DNA of 64,000 nt from Streptomyces pyxinae (GCF_024756275.1 NZ_JANUGQ010000032.1:1-64000); one strand, 5' to 3'; shown: positions 25,105 through 33,634, counted from the first letter of the stretch. Translations and numbers: made by a program. The notes: generated from the letters alone by a model not told the origin.

Positions 25105-25458
25105 TCAGACGGTCTGTTCGATGCGCTCGAAGATGTCCGAGTCCGTCTCCTGCTGCCAGGTCGGCAGGTCGGCCCAGTCGGCGACGTATCCGGGCTTCGG
25201 GTCCTCGAAGTGCTTGAACATCTGGGCGGTCCAGCAGATGGCGACGAAGCGACCCTTCTGCTCACGGGTGAGCCGTGCGGCGTGCCCTTCACTGACGCTG
25301 ATGAAGTCACGCACCTGTCCGTACACGGCAGCGGCAGCCTCGCGCTCCCACTCGGGCGTCTCATCCCACGGCGTGATGTAGCCGGGCTTCGGCTCGCCAG
25401 GGTAGTGCCTGGCCACCCCGGCGATCCACGCCTCGCGGAAGATCCGGCCGTCACTCAT
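25105..25458 (-). CDS. Unrecognised 117-residue protein with a repeated motif
   Basis: From ATG 25458, 16 bp after the XRE gene's stop, with a GAGGGA ribosome site. Two similar blocks are visible: PKPGYITPWDETPEWERE near the start and PKPGYVADWADLPTWQQE near the end, each followed by an acidic helix. The rest is helical and soluble. The family is not recognised. Being in an operon with an XRE regulator and divergent from a graspetide cluster, it may modulate that regulator. Confidence 0.65.
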   Translation of the reverse strand: MSDGRIFREAWIAGVARHYPGEPKPGYITPWDETPEWEREAAAAVYGQVRDFISVSEGHAARLTREQKGRFVAICWTAQMFKHFEDPKPGYVADWADLPTWQQETDSDIFERIEQTV

Positions 25459-25474
25459 GCGCGTGTCCCTCTCG

Positions 25475-26728
25475 TCATGCGGTGCGCGAAAGCGCCGCGA
25501 TTCGGTGATCCAGATCTGAGACTCGGCCATCGGTCATGAGTGAGGCAAGACGCCCTCGAAGCCCGTCCAGCTTCTTCCCGATGAATCCCGAGTCCGACCG
25601 GTGGGCCAGGCCGAGTACGGTCTCCGCGTACTGCACGACCTGATCGACATCGCCCCGATGCGCTCCGAGGACGGCAAGGTCGCTCAAGACAGCAGCACGG
25701 CGGCGCAGCGACAGCGGTTGGGCGAGGGCTGCGGTGAGAGCGTCTTCCGCGAGGTCGGGGCGGCCGAGCTGGAGATAGCAGGCTCCTCGTTCCTCGGGAA
25801 GGCGGGAACCGTCGAAGCGGAGCCAGCCACCATTGTGGGAGTGGCTGTCGAGGAAGTGCACCTTCTCGGCTTCGTCGAGAGCCCGGGCGCAGCCGTCGAT
25901 GTGACCCATGGCCGCATACGCCTGAGCCTGGACAGAGGCGACCCAGTGGCGGGTGGACAAGGTGCTGTCGCCACGCCGGGCGATCTGGGAGGCCACTGCC
26001 AGCAGGGTCTGGGCGACGAGCGCGCGGCGGGCGTACAGCTCGACATAGGCGTGACGGGTCATGGCGCAGGCCCAGAGGTCGTTGTCACCACCGGCATGGG
26101 CGGCGTTGGCAGCCAGCGTGTAGCACTGGGCGGCATCGGTATATCGATTGGCGTCGAAGAAGACTTCGCCGGCGAGCTGGTAGAGGTCGGCCGTCATCGC
26201 GCACAGCCGGGCCCGGTCCGTTGCGATGCACGCCTCGGCCAGACCTTTCGTCAGGACGTCGAGTTGCCGGCGGACCGCCGGGAAGACGGTCTGCTTGGAG
26301 TCCGAGAGGGTGAAGACCTGCCACAGGCTGCGGTGCAGCTCCTCCCCCGTCTCCAGAAGCGCCGCTGTCGCATGTCCTTGAGTTGCCTCATCCGAACCGG
26401 GCAGGGTGACCAGCGCGCCCGTGACGGCGAGCAGGCCCAGCACATCGCGGCGCTTCACATCGTCACCATCACCGTGGAGGAGGGGCGGGGCGTCAGGCAG
26501 CGCGGCGGTTTCGGCCGGGTGTTCTTCGAAGAGAAACCCTCCCAGCTCGGAGAGGGTGACTCCCAACAGGCAGGCAATCTTCGGACGTTGGTGCGGCTGC
26601 GGGGTGGCACGGCCGCTTTCCCAACGGACCACGGTGGAAGCGGCCACCGTAAGCGCTTCTGCGAATTTCTCCTGAGAGTAGCCCTTCGCCACCCGCCTCT
26701 CGGCAAAGCGCCTACGCCGTGAAGCCAT
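25475..26728 (-). CDS. XRE-family regulator with TPR-like domain, likely for the graspetide cluster
   Basis: 417 residues from ATG 26728 with a GAGGAG ribosome site. The Cro/CI-type helix-turn-helix is FAERRVAKGYSQEKFAEAL to STVVRWESGRATPQP. The region DVKRRDVLGLLAVTGALV follows and then a long helical TPR-like domain. Such regulators are frequent beside actinobacterial biosynthetic loci. It is divergent from tgmA with a 276-bp gap, so control of the tgm operon is the simplest reading. It resembles the 17.0-18.4 kb regulator in layout. Confidence 0.85.
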   Translation of the reverse strand: MASRRRRFAERRVAKGYSQEKFAEALTVAASTVVRWESGRATPQPHQRPKIACLLGVTLSELGGFLFEEHPAETAALPDAPPLLHGDGDDVKRRDVLGLLAVTGALVTLPGSDEATQGHATAALLETGEELHRSLWQVFTLSDSKQTVFPAVRRQLDVLTKGLAEACIATDRARLCAMTADLYQLAGEVFFDANRYTDAAQCYTLAANAAHAGGDNDLWACAMTRHAYVELYARRALVAQTLLAVASQIARRGDSTLSTRHWVASVQAQAYAAMGHIDGCARALDEAEKVHFLDSHSHNGGWLRFDGSRLPEERGACYLQLGRPDLAEDALTAALAQPLSLRRRAAVLSDLAVLGAHRGDVDQVVQYAETVLGLAHRSDSGFIGKKLDGLRGRLASLMTDGRVSDLDHRIAALSRTA

Positions 26729-27004
26729 TGGTCTCCTCTCGCGAAGGAATCTTTCCCGCTCGCACCGCCCGATGCCCGATGCCCGGAAAACGCCCGGGCA
26801 ACGCACGGGGTCCGCTCTGGGAGACGGTAACGGATCGTCGTTCACTGGTCACACGCCGCCCGGAGGTCAAAGGCCCCACCAGGCTCCCCCACGGAGAGGA
26901 GCGACCACGTGACGACCTCTGAATTGCCCCGAAGGAACCCTGGCGCCGGCGGACGTACGTACACGCCGCCGGAGCCCCGGCCGGTTGAGCCGAGAAGGAG
27001 TCTC

Positions 27005-27265
27005 ATGACCACCTCTGTCGCAGTTCCCTCCTCCACGCGGCCGTGGGGTGCGGGCCGACTCGCGCCCTACCCGACGGTCGTCCGCCGACCCCACGCCACG
27101 GTCGCCATCGACCCCATGACGCAGCTCGGAGTGTTCCGCGACCACGCCGGGCACGTGGTCGAGATGGGCAGGCACGGCACCAGCTCCGGTACGGAGACCT
27201 CCACGACGACGAACTCGGACTCCCGGAACGACCAGGGTCACGATCAGGACAGCAACCAGGACTGA
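27005..27265 (+). CDS. tgmA: Putative ATP-grasp-modified RiPP precursor (TgmA family)
   Basis: 86 residues from ATG 27005 with an AAGGAG ribosome site. The leader contains the family pattern PWGAGRLAPYP...IDPMTQLGVFRD and VVEMGRHGT. The last ~30 residues are almost only Thr, Ser, Asn, Asp, Glu, Gln, Gly: a TETSTTT cluster then an Asp-rich tail ending QDSNQD. That layout gives hydroxyl donors and carboxyl acceptors for side-chain ester links. Its TGA overlaps the tgmB start (TGATG). An in-frame GTG at 26909, also with a good ribosome site, would add 32 residues; the family's usual N-terminus favours 27005. Confidence 0.88.
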   Translation: MTTSVAVPSSTRPWGAGRLAPYPTVVRRPHATVAIDPMTQLGVFRDHAGHVVEMGRHGTSSGTETSTTTNSDSRNDQGHDQDSNQD

Positions 27266-28230
27266 TGGCCATGACCGAGAAGAGGCCGGTTCTGGTGGTC
27301 ACCGAGGCGGACGACATCACTGCCGACATGGTGATCACCGAACTCCACAGACGCGATGTGCCGGTGGTCAGGTTCAATCCCGCCGACATCGGCGAGGGCC
27401 TCACGGTCTCGGCTCGGTTCGGCACCTGCCCGGCCCCGGTGGTCGGGCAGGTGCGCACCCCGTCGAGAACCGCTGATGTCACGCAGATCCGGTCGGTGTA
27501 CTGGCGCCGCCCGGAGTGGCCCACGTTTCCCCACCTGTCTCCTGATGACTCCCGGTTCGCGGCGGCGCAGGTCCGCTACGGACTCGGCGGCACCCTCTAC
27601 GCTCTGAGCGGCCCGCTCTGGGTCAACCACCCCCTGCGCGTTGCCGCAGCCGACTACAAACCCGCGCAACTCGTTCTCGCCCAGCAGCTCGGCTTCACCA
27701 TTCCACCCACTCTTGTCACCAACGACCCGGACGAGGCCCGCGAGTTCGTCCACGCTCAGGGGCAAGCGATCTTCAAGACGCTGCGATGGACCCCCTATAC
27801 GCGTGAGAGCGTGCCGGTGACCGGCTGGGCGGACCCGGTCACCGTCGACGAGATCGACGACAGTGTCCGGGTCACCCCCCACTTGTTCCAGGCCCGTGTG
27901 GACAAGGTCGCCGATGTCCGCGTGCTGATCGTCGGCCGGCATACGTTCGCCGTACGCATCGACTCCAGCCTCCTGGACTGGCGCAAGGACTACAGCGCCC
28001 TCACCTACACCGTCGAGCACCTCACGGACCAGATGGAAAGAGCCCTGCACGCCTACCTGAACCGGCTGGGCCTGGCATCGGGAAGCTTCGACCTCTCGGT
28101 GGACCGAGGGGGCGATTACTGGTGGCTGGAGCTGAACCCCAACGGCCAGTGGGGGTGGCTGGAGAAGGAAACCGGCCTTCCGATGTCCGCGGCCTTCGCT
28201 GACGTACTCATTCAAGGAGACAGCCGATGA
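27265..28230 (+). CDS. tgmB: ATP-grasp ribosomal peptide maturase (TgmB family)
   Basis: 321 residues. It is an ATP-grasp ligase of the graspetide type: N-terminal preATP-grasp Rossmann part (RPVLVVTEADDITADMV), the family-typical VYWRRPEWP, NHPLRVAAADYKPAQL preceding the ATP site, IFKTLRW as the lysine strand, and the Mg-binding end FDLSVDRGGDYWWLELNPNG. It would phosphorylate Asp/Glu side chains of TgmA and form esters or amides. The start overlaps tgmA and the stop overlaps tgmC (ATGA), implying coupled translation. Confidence 0.92.
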   Translation: MAMTEKRPVLVVTEADDITADMVITELHRRDVPVVRFNPADIGEGLTVSARFGTCPAPVVGQVRTPSRTADVTQIRSVYWRRPEWPTFPHLSPDDSRFAAAQVRYGLGGTLYALSGPLWVNHPLRVAAADYKPAQLVLAQQLGFTIPPTLVTNDPDEAREFVHAQGQAIFKTLRWTPYTRESVPVTGWADPVTVDEIDDSVRVTPHLFQARVDKVADVRVLIVGRHTFAVRIDSSLLDWRKDYSALTYTVEHLTDQMERALHAYLNRLGLASGSFDLSVDRGGDYWWLELNPNGQWGWLEKETGLPMSAAFADVLIQGDSR

Positions 28231-29393
28231 ACGGCTCGGAGCCCGAGCGGCACCGCCTGGCCGCCCTTCTGGTGAGCCAGGGCGTGCTCACATCCCCCTG
28301 GCTGCGGGAAGCCGTCGAAACCATGCCGCGCGAGCAGTTCCTCCATCCCGGTGTGTTCCTCGACGAGGGGCGGAACTGGCGGCCTGTCACCGCGCTCGGC
28401 ACGGCCTCGGACGAGTGGTCGAAGATCGCGTACAGCGTCGACACCCTCACCACTCAACTCGACGGCCACCTCACCGCCGACCAGGTCGGCGAGCCCGTCG
28501 CAGGGGTGCCCACCTCGTCCTCGACCGACCCGACCACGGTCGTCGGCATGATCGAGGCCCTGGACCTCACGGCAGGACACCGTGTCCTGGAGATCGGCAC
28601 GGGTACCGGCTACTCCACCGCCCTGATGTGCCACTACCTCGGCGAAGACAACGTCACCACGATCGAGGTCGACCCGCAGGTGGCAGCACGCGCCGACGCC
28701 GCCCTGGAAGCTGTCGGTCACTCGACGTGGACGATGACGGGCGACGGACTCCTCGGCCATCCCCGCCGGGCTCCGTACGACCGGGTCATCGCCACCTGTG
28801 CGGTCCGTCGCATCCCGCACACGTGGATCCGGCAGACCAGGCCCGGCGGCATCATCCTCAGCACGGTCGGCTCCTGGCCCTGGGGAACCGGTCTCGCGAA
28901 GGTCACCGTCGGCGACGACGGCACCGCCGAGGGCGCCATCATCGGGCGGTCCTCCTTCATGCAGGCGCGGGCCCAGGCAGCGACCCCGCTGGCGGGCGAC
29001 CTCTCCGCGCGGACCGCGTACGCGGACAGTGAGCGGATCGCTCTGCTGTCCCCTCTCGTGCTTGAGGAATGGATGCCCGCCTTTCTCGCGCAGTTGGCCG
29101 TGCCCGGCGCCCAGTTCGTCCGTGCGACGGACGGTGACGGGTCGCTCTTGCGGTACCTGTTCGATGCGGAGCGGGAGTCGTTCGCCGAGTTCGTCGCCGC
29201 CGACGGCGGCCGGTGGACCGTCCGCCAAGGCGGCCCGGTGGCCCTGTGGGACGACGTGGAACGTTCTCTCGTCGCCTGGCAGGACGCCGGGCTGCCGGAG
29301 ATCGAATCCGTACGGCTCCGCGTGACGCCCGCGTCCCACCGGTACTGGATCGACCAGGTCCCCTCCCTGTGCTGGGAGCACCGGATCACCTGA
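28227..29393 (+). CDS. tgmC: PIMT-like methyltransferase of the ATP-grasp peptide system (TgmC family)
   Basis: 388 residues. It is a protein-L-isoaspartate O-methyltransferase homolog: SAM motif I is VLEIGTGTGYSTALM near residue 125, then TTIEVDPQ and YDRVIATCAV. A long C-terminal extension of about 150 residues is typical of the RiPP-associated form rather than housekeeping PIMT. In fuscimiditide-type pathways this enzyme methylates a ring Asp, giving an aspartimide. It is the last gene of the three-gene operon. No transporter or protease follows. Confidence 0.9.
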   Translation: MNGSEPERHRLAALLVSQGVLTSPWLREAVETMPREQFLHPGVFLDEGRNWRPVTALGTASDEWSKIAYSVDTLTTQLDGHLTADQVGEPVAGVPTSSSTDPTTVVGMIEALDLTAGHRVLEIGTGTGYSTALMCHYLGEDNVTTIEVDPQVAARADAALEAVGHSTWTMTGDGLLGHPRRAPYDRVIATCAVRRIPHTWIRQTRPGGIILSTVGSWPWGTGLAKVTVGDDGTAEGAIIGRSSFMQARAQAATPLAGDLSARTAYADSERIALLSPLVLEEWMPAFLAQLAVPGAQFVRATDGDGSLLRYLFDAERESFAEFVAADGGRWTVRQGGPVALWDDVERSLVAWQDAGLPEIESVRLRVTPASHRYWIDQVPSLCWEHRIT

Positions 29394-29672
29394 CCCGCCG
29401 CGCTCCGGACATGGACGACGAACCGCTCTCCCAGCGGGCCGGACGCCGGAGCGTGAGGATCGGACAGCTCCGCCGTACCCCTCGTGACCGGCGACGGCCC
29501 GAGGGCATCGCATCCGACCCCCGATGCGCCCCGCGCGCGACCCAGGGATGGAAAGGCCATGCCTGCCGACGCCCACGCCCAGCCGCCCCGAGTGGCTGCC
29601 TTCGTAGCGGCGAGGTTCGGTTCGAACCGATACGGAACAAGGTGAGGCGACGCCCACGATTCCACGGGAAAA
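29394..29672. other. Intergenic stretch without a gene
   Basis: About 280 bp between tgmC and the rnpB terminator. No ORF with acceptable codon use is visible. It contains a 15-nt perfect palindrome-like segment, TCGGTTCGAACCGA near 29618-29632, which resembles a T-arm but has no other tRNA part. Confidence 0.6.
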
Positions 29673-29706
29673 GGCCCCTGACCTGCGGTATCGCGGGTCA
29701 GAGGCC
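29673..29706 (-). terminator. rnpB terminator
   Basis: On the minus strand GGCCTCTGACC pairs with GGTCAGGGGCC, followed directly by TTTTCCC. It lies 9 bp beyond the rnpB 3' end. Confidence 0.8.
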
Positions 29707-29714
29707 TGAGGGGC

Positions 29715-30115
29715 AGACGAGCTGGGCTGTACGCCGGGTTCTGTGCCCCGGGACCTCGCGGTCGTCGGGGCGACGGCCATCCATCTAGGACCGGCGTTGC
29801 CGCCGGCCTCGTGCGGTCTACCCGCGGACTCGGGCGGGCAGCCCTCGAACGTCCGCGCAGGAGCACCGGGGTGCTCCCTCTTGACCTTGCTCCGGGTGGG
29901 GTTTACCTAGCCGCCTGGGTCACCCCAGGCGCTGGTGGTCTCTTACACCACCGTTTCACCCTTACCGAGGACCGAGGTCCCCGGCGGTCTGTTTTCTGTG
30001 GCACTGTCCCGCGGGTCACCCCGGGTGGGCGTTACCCACCACCCTGCCCTGTGGAGCCCGGACGTTCCTCGGGAGGATCCGGGGATCCCCACGCGGCCGT
30101 CCGCCCGGCTCGTCT
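29715..30115 (-). ncRNA. rnpB: RNase P RNA (bacterial type A)
   Basis: About 401 nt. The ends pair as P1 (AGACGAGC with GCTCGTCT). Conserved core pieces are present on the minus strand: GAGGAACGTCCGGGCTCC near the 5' end, AGGGTGAAACGGTGGTGTAAGAGACCACC split by its loop (at about 29945-29973), GAGCAAGGTCAAGAGGGAGC near 29880 and the 3' ACAGAACCCGGCGTACA. It is the catalytic RNA that matures tRNA 5' ends. Ends are accurate to a few bases. Confidence 0.95.
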
Positions 30116-30190
30116 GCCGTGCCGACCATGCTACCCGCCCGGCGGCGGGTGCTTGACCTTGCCGTAGCGGCAACGTTTCTACTGGGCGCC

Positions 30191-30988
30191 ATGAGGATCG
30201 GAGAGCTCGCCGCGCTGGTCGGAGTGACCACGCGGGCGGTACGGCACTACCACCACCTGGGGCTGCTGCCCGAGCCCGGGCGGCTGGGGAACGGGTACCG
30301 GGACTACACCCTGCGCCATGCCGTGGTGCTGGCGCGGATCAGGCGGCTGAGGGAGCTGGGGCTCGGGCTCGACGAGGTGGCGGACGTACTCGGGGACGAG
30401 GCCGGGCGCGAGCTGGTCGACGTACTGGAGGAGCTGGACGCCGACCTGGCGCGGCAGCAGGAGCGGATCGCGGCCCGGCGGGCGCGGCTGGCCGGGCTGC
30501 TGGTGGAGGCGAGGGCCGGGAGGCTGCCGGACGAGGCGCCGGTGTCGGCGGAGCTCGGGGCGCTGCTCGCAGGGCTGGCGGAGGCGGCGGCCGGGCGGCC
30601 GGAACCGGAGCCCGCGACGGCGGTGCGGGACCGGGAGCTGCTGGTGCTGCTGGACACGGTGGCCGGCGGGGAGGAGCGGGGGCGGCTGATGGAGGCGTTG
30701 CGGGGGATGACGGAGGCGCCGGGGGCGCTGGAGCGGGCGTACGCGGTCTACGCCCGGCTGGACGAGCTGGCCGGGGCGGACGCGGCGGACCCGCGGGTGG
30801 CGGAGGTGGCGCGGGCGCTGGCGGAGCTGCTGCCGCACGAGGCGATGGGCAAGGCGATGGACGGGGTGGCGAACATGGCGGAGGTGGACCGGGTGGTGGC
30901 GGGGCCGTTGTTCGCGGAGTTCTCGGCGGGGCAGGCGGAGGCGGTACGGCGGGCGCTGGCTCTGGTGCTGGGGAGGGGAGCGCGGTGA
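30191..30988 (+). CDS. MerR-family transcriptional regulator
   Basis: 265 residues from ATG 30191. The winged helix-turn-helix is MRIGELAALVGVTTRAVRHY with HHLGLLPEPGR as the wing, followed by a coiled-coil helix (EELDADLARQQERIAARRAR). The C-terminal ~130 residues are helical and form an unrecognised sensor. The gene overlaps the next by 4 bp. Confidence 0.9.
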   Translation: MRIGELAALVGVTTRAVRHYHHLGLLPEPGRLGNGYRDYTLRHAVVLARIRRLRELGLGLDEVADVLGDEAGRELVDVLEELDADLARQQERIAARRARLAGLLVEARAGRLPDEAPVSAELGALLAGLAEAAAGRPEPEPATAVRDRELLVLLDTVAGGEERGRLMEALRGMTEAPGALERAYAVYARLDELAGADAADPRVAEVARALAELLPHEAMGKAMDGVANMAEVDRVVAGPLFAEFSAGQAEAVRRALALVLGRGAR

Positions 30989-31617
30989 GCCCCGGGCGGG
31001 GGAGCCTGCCGAAGCGGCTGCTCGCGCACGAGCTGCGGCTGCTGGAGAGCCTGGGGCGGTGGGTGGCCCGGCGGCCGGAGGGGACGGGGCCGGCGGGGAC
31101 GGGGCCGGCGGGGATGGTGCAGGGGGCGCGGAGGTTCGGGTACGCCAGGGACCAGGCCGCGTATCTGTACGGGTTCGCGTTCGTATGTTTGGTGGAGACG
31201 GTGGGGATGGCGTACCTGCTGGCCTCCTGGCCGGTGGCGCACGGGGTGATGCTGGTCCTGGACGTGTACTCCGTGCTGTTCGTGCTGGGGTGGCACGCCG
31301 CCTCGGTGACCCGGCCGCATCTGCTGACCGGTGAGCTCCTCCGCGTACGGCAGGCGGCCCATCTGGATGTGGCGATACCGCTGGAGCGGATCGCGTCGGT
31401 GCGGCACGAGCCGGTGTACTCGCACCCGAGGAAGGACGGGGTGCTCGCGGTGACCGTGGCTTCAGGGACCTCGGTGACGGTCGAGTTGCGCGAGCCGGTG
31501 GTGGTGCGGCCGTTGCTGGGCCGGGCGTACGAGGTGCGGGTCGTCCGCTTTCACGCGGACGACCCGCGGGGAATGGTGGGCGCCCTGAGGGCCGGGTGCG
31601 GGGCCGCTCAGAACTGA
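30985..31617 (+). CDS. Membrane protein, co-transcribed with MerR regulator
   Basis: 210 residues from GTG 30985 (GTGA overlap). Two transmembrane helices are visible: AYLYGFAFVCLVETVGMAYL and GVMLVLDVYSVLFVLGWHA. A cytoplasmic C-terminal half (LERIASVRHEP to VVRPLLGRAYEV) resembles the PH-like segment found in such two-helix proteins. A TGPAGTGPAG duplication lies near residue 35. No specific function. Confidence 0.75.
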   Translation: MSPGRGSLPKRLLAHELRLLESLGRWVARRPEGTGPAGTGPAGMVQGARRFGYARDQAAYLYGFAFVCLVETVGMAYLLASWPVAHGVMLVLDVYSVLFVLGWHAASVTRPHLLTGELLRVRQAAHLDVAIPLERIASVRHEPVYSHPRKDGVLAVTVASGTSVTVELREPVVVRPLLGRAYEVRVVRFHADDPRGMVGALRAGCGAAQN

Positions 31618-31639
31618 CCGGGGGCGGGACGAAGCCGGG

Positions 31640-32572
31640 TCAGAGTTCGGCGAGGGCGGGGCGGAGGTGTTCGTACGCCCAGCCGGAGAGGTGGGTGGGG
31701 GTGGTGGTCGTGGTGTCGCGGGACTGCTCGGGGACGAAGCCGTCGCGCAGGCCCGTCGACATGCCCAGCACCGCCTCCGCCTGGGCCCCGGTCAGCCCGG
31801 CCGAGCCGAGCATGGCGCGCATGGTGTCGTCCGGGACCCGCTCGGCGCGCACCGGCCGGCCCGTGGCCTCGGACACGATCTCCGCCGCCCGCTCCCAGCT
31901 CAGGTCCTCCGGACCGTGCACCGCCCGGACATGGCAGCCGGTCCAGTGGCCGGAGAGCAGCCGGAGGGCGGCGACCTCGGCGATGTCCCGGGGCGCGACC
32001 CACGGCATGGCGTGGTCGGTCGGCAGGACGACCGGGATCACGCCCTCCTGGATCGCGTACAGCTGCATCAGCAGGTTGCTGAAGAAGAAGCCGCAGCGGA
32101 GGTGGGTGACGGAGGCCCCGGTGGCGTCGAGCAGTTCCTCGGCGCGGCCCAGCCCGTCGATCTCGCCCGCGCCCCGGCGCAGCTCGGCGCCGACGCTGGA
32201 CTGGAGGACGGTGCGCGCCACGCCATTGGTGGTGACGGCCTCGGCGGCGATCCGGGCCAGCCGCTCGTACCCGCCCACCGGGTCGTCGGCGTCGGTCGGC
32301 GGGATCACCAGATAGAGCGCGTCCACTCCTTCGGTGGCTTTCAGCATGCCGTCGCGGTCCGACAGGTCGGTCTCGATCACCTCGGCGTGGTCGGCGTGGC
32401 CGGGACGCAGCCGCCGGGCGTCCCGGACCAGCAGGCGAGGGCGTACACCGGCGCGGATCAGGGCCCCGGCCACCTCGCCGCCGACGGCGCCGGTGGGGGT
32501 GGTCACGGCCACGGTCGGGGCGGTCGGGGCGGTCTGCACGGCCGGTTCGCCGAACCTGTCGGTGCTGGGCAT
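31640..32572 (-). CDS. NAD(P)-binding NmrA-like protein
   Basis: 310 residues from ATG 32572 with a GAGAGG site. Atypical Rossmann start VAVTTPTGAVGGEVAGALI, then RPRLLVRDARRL and VDALYLVIPPTD, typical of NmrA/SDR-a5 redox-sensing or NAD(P)H-binding proteins. The catalytic Tyr-x-x-x-Lys of true SDR enzymes is not evident. The long upstream frame is antisense to the next gene and rejected. Confidence 0.85.
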   Translation of the reverse strand: MPSTDRFGEPAVQTAPTAPTVAVTTPTGAVGGEVAGALIRAGVRPRLLVRDARRLRPGHADHAEVIETDLSDRDGMLKATEGVDALYLVIPPTDADDPVGGYERLARIAAEAVTTNGVARTVLQSSVGAELRRGAGEIDGLGRAEELLDATGASVTHLRCGFFFSNLLMQLYAIQEGVIPVVLPTDHAMPWVAPRDIAEVAALRLLSGHWTGCHVRAVHGPEDLSWERAAEIVSEATGRPVRAERVPDDTMRAMLGSAGLTGAQAEAVLGMSTGLRDGFVPEQSRDTTTTTPTHLSGWAYEHLRPALAEL

Positions 32573-32710
32573 TGCCGATCCTCTCGCTGGGAGTCTGGAG
32601 CCGTTGCGGTCGTTGCGGTCGTTCCGGACGTGTACCCGTGGACGGGCGGGGCGATGGCAGCCGGGTTTGTAGGCTGGCGCGGGAGTGTTTTCCGCTGCCG
32701 GGTGATGCCT

Positions 32711-32797
32711 CGGAAGCGCTTGTACGTCCGTAGATCTGTACGCCTGTACGTCTGTACGCCCGTATCCGTGTATGTCTGCATGCCTGTATGTCTGTCG
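32711..32797. repeat. Degenerate octamer tract upstream of the YaaA-family gene
   Basis: Roughly ten imperfect copies of TGTACGYC (variants TGTATGTC, TGCATGCC, CGTATCCG) in a row. It is markedly T-richer than its surroundings and ends 10 bp before the ribosome site. It may hold the promoter or be a slippage-prone tract. Confidence 0.7.
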
Positions 32798-32809
32798 AGG
32801 AGAACTGTC

Positions 32810-33595
32810 GTGCTCGTGCTGTTGCCGCCCTCCGAGGGAAAGGCCCCGTCCGGCGAGGGGGCGCCGCCGCTGGACCTGGCGGGGCTGTCGCTGCCCGGGC
32901 TCACCGAGGCGCGGGCGGCCGTGCTGGCGGAGCTGGTGGAGCTGTGCGCGGGCGACGAGGAGAAGGCGCGCGAGGTGCTGGGGCTGAGCGAGGGCCTGCG
33001 CGGTGAGGTCGCCAAGAACGCCGGGCTGCTGAGCGCCGGGGCCCGGCCGGCCGGGGAGATCTACACGGGGGTGCTGTACGACGCGCTGGGCCTGGCCACG
33101 CTGGACGCGGCGGCCCGGGAGCGGGCCGGACGGTGGCTGCTGGTGTTCTCGGGGCTGTGGGGGGCCGTCGGGGTGACCGACCGGATCCCGTCGTACCGCT
33201 GCTCGATGGGGGTGAAGCTGCCGGGGCTCGGGGCGCTGGGCGCGCACTGGCGGGGCCCGATGGCGGCGGTGCTGCCCGAGGCGGCGGGCGACGGGCTGGT
33301 GCTGGACCTGCGCTCGTCGGCGTACACGGCGGCCTGGCGGCCCAAGGGCGCGGTCGCGGACCGGACGGCGACGGTGCGGGTGCTGCACGCGCCGACCCGG
33401 AAGGTGGTCAGCCACTTCAACAAGGCGACCAAGGGCCGGATCGTCCGGAGCCTGCTGGAGTCCGGTACGGCTCCGGGGTCGCCGCGCGAACTGGTCGAGA
33501 CGCTGCGGGACTTGGGGTACGCGGTGGAGGCGGCCGAACCGCGGGGCGCGGGCAAGCCGTGGTCGCTGGACGTGCTGGTGGAGGAGATTCACTGA
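32810..33595 (+). CDS. yaaA: YaaA/DUF328 family protein
   Basis: 261 residues from GTG 32810 with a GAGGAGA site. Family motifs: LVLLPPSEGKAP at the N-terminus, IYTGVLYDALGL, GLWGAVGVTDRIPSYRCSM and KVVSHFNKATKGRIVR. YaaA lowers free iron and protects DNA during peroxide stress in E. coli; the role here is inferred from family. The gene symbol is by homology. Confidence 0.88.
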   Translation: MLVLLPPSEGKAPSGEGAPPLDLAGLSLPGLTEARAAVLAELVELCAGDEEKAREVLGLSEGLRGEVAKNAGLLSAGARPAGEIYTGVLYDALGLATLDAAARERAGRWLLVFSGLWGAVGVTDRIPSYRCSMGVKLPGLGALGAHWRGPMAAVLPEAAGDGLVLDLRSSAYTAAWRPKGAVADRTATVRVLHAPTRKVVSHFNKATKGRIVRSLLESGTAPGSPRELVETLRDLGYAVEAAEPRGAGKPWSLDVLVEEIH

Positions 33596-33634
33596 GCCGG
33601 GAGCCGGGAGCCGGGAGCCGGGAGCCAGGCTCAG
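33592..33634 (+). terminator. Hairpin with heptamer-repeat loop
   Basis: CTGAGCC pairs with GGCTCAG seven-for-seven. The loop consists of four GGGAGCC heptamers. It begins at the yaaA stop codon, so it could act as a terminator; the heptamers can also pair in other registers. Confidence 0.45.

Noticed and set aside
29605..29640. tRNA-like T-arm (GGTTCGAACC)
   Set aside because: Only a short palindrome; no acceptor, D-arm or anticodon arm can be built around it.
31667..33595. A 642-codon fusion of an unknown N-terminus to the YaaA family
   Set aside because: The part before 32810 is antisense to the NmrA-like gene; the ribosome site and family N-terminus place the start at GTG 32810.
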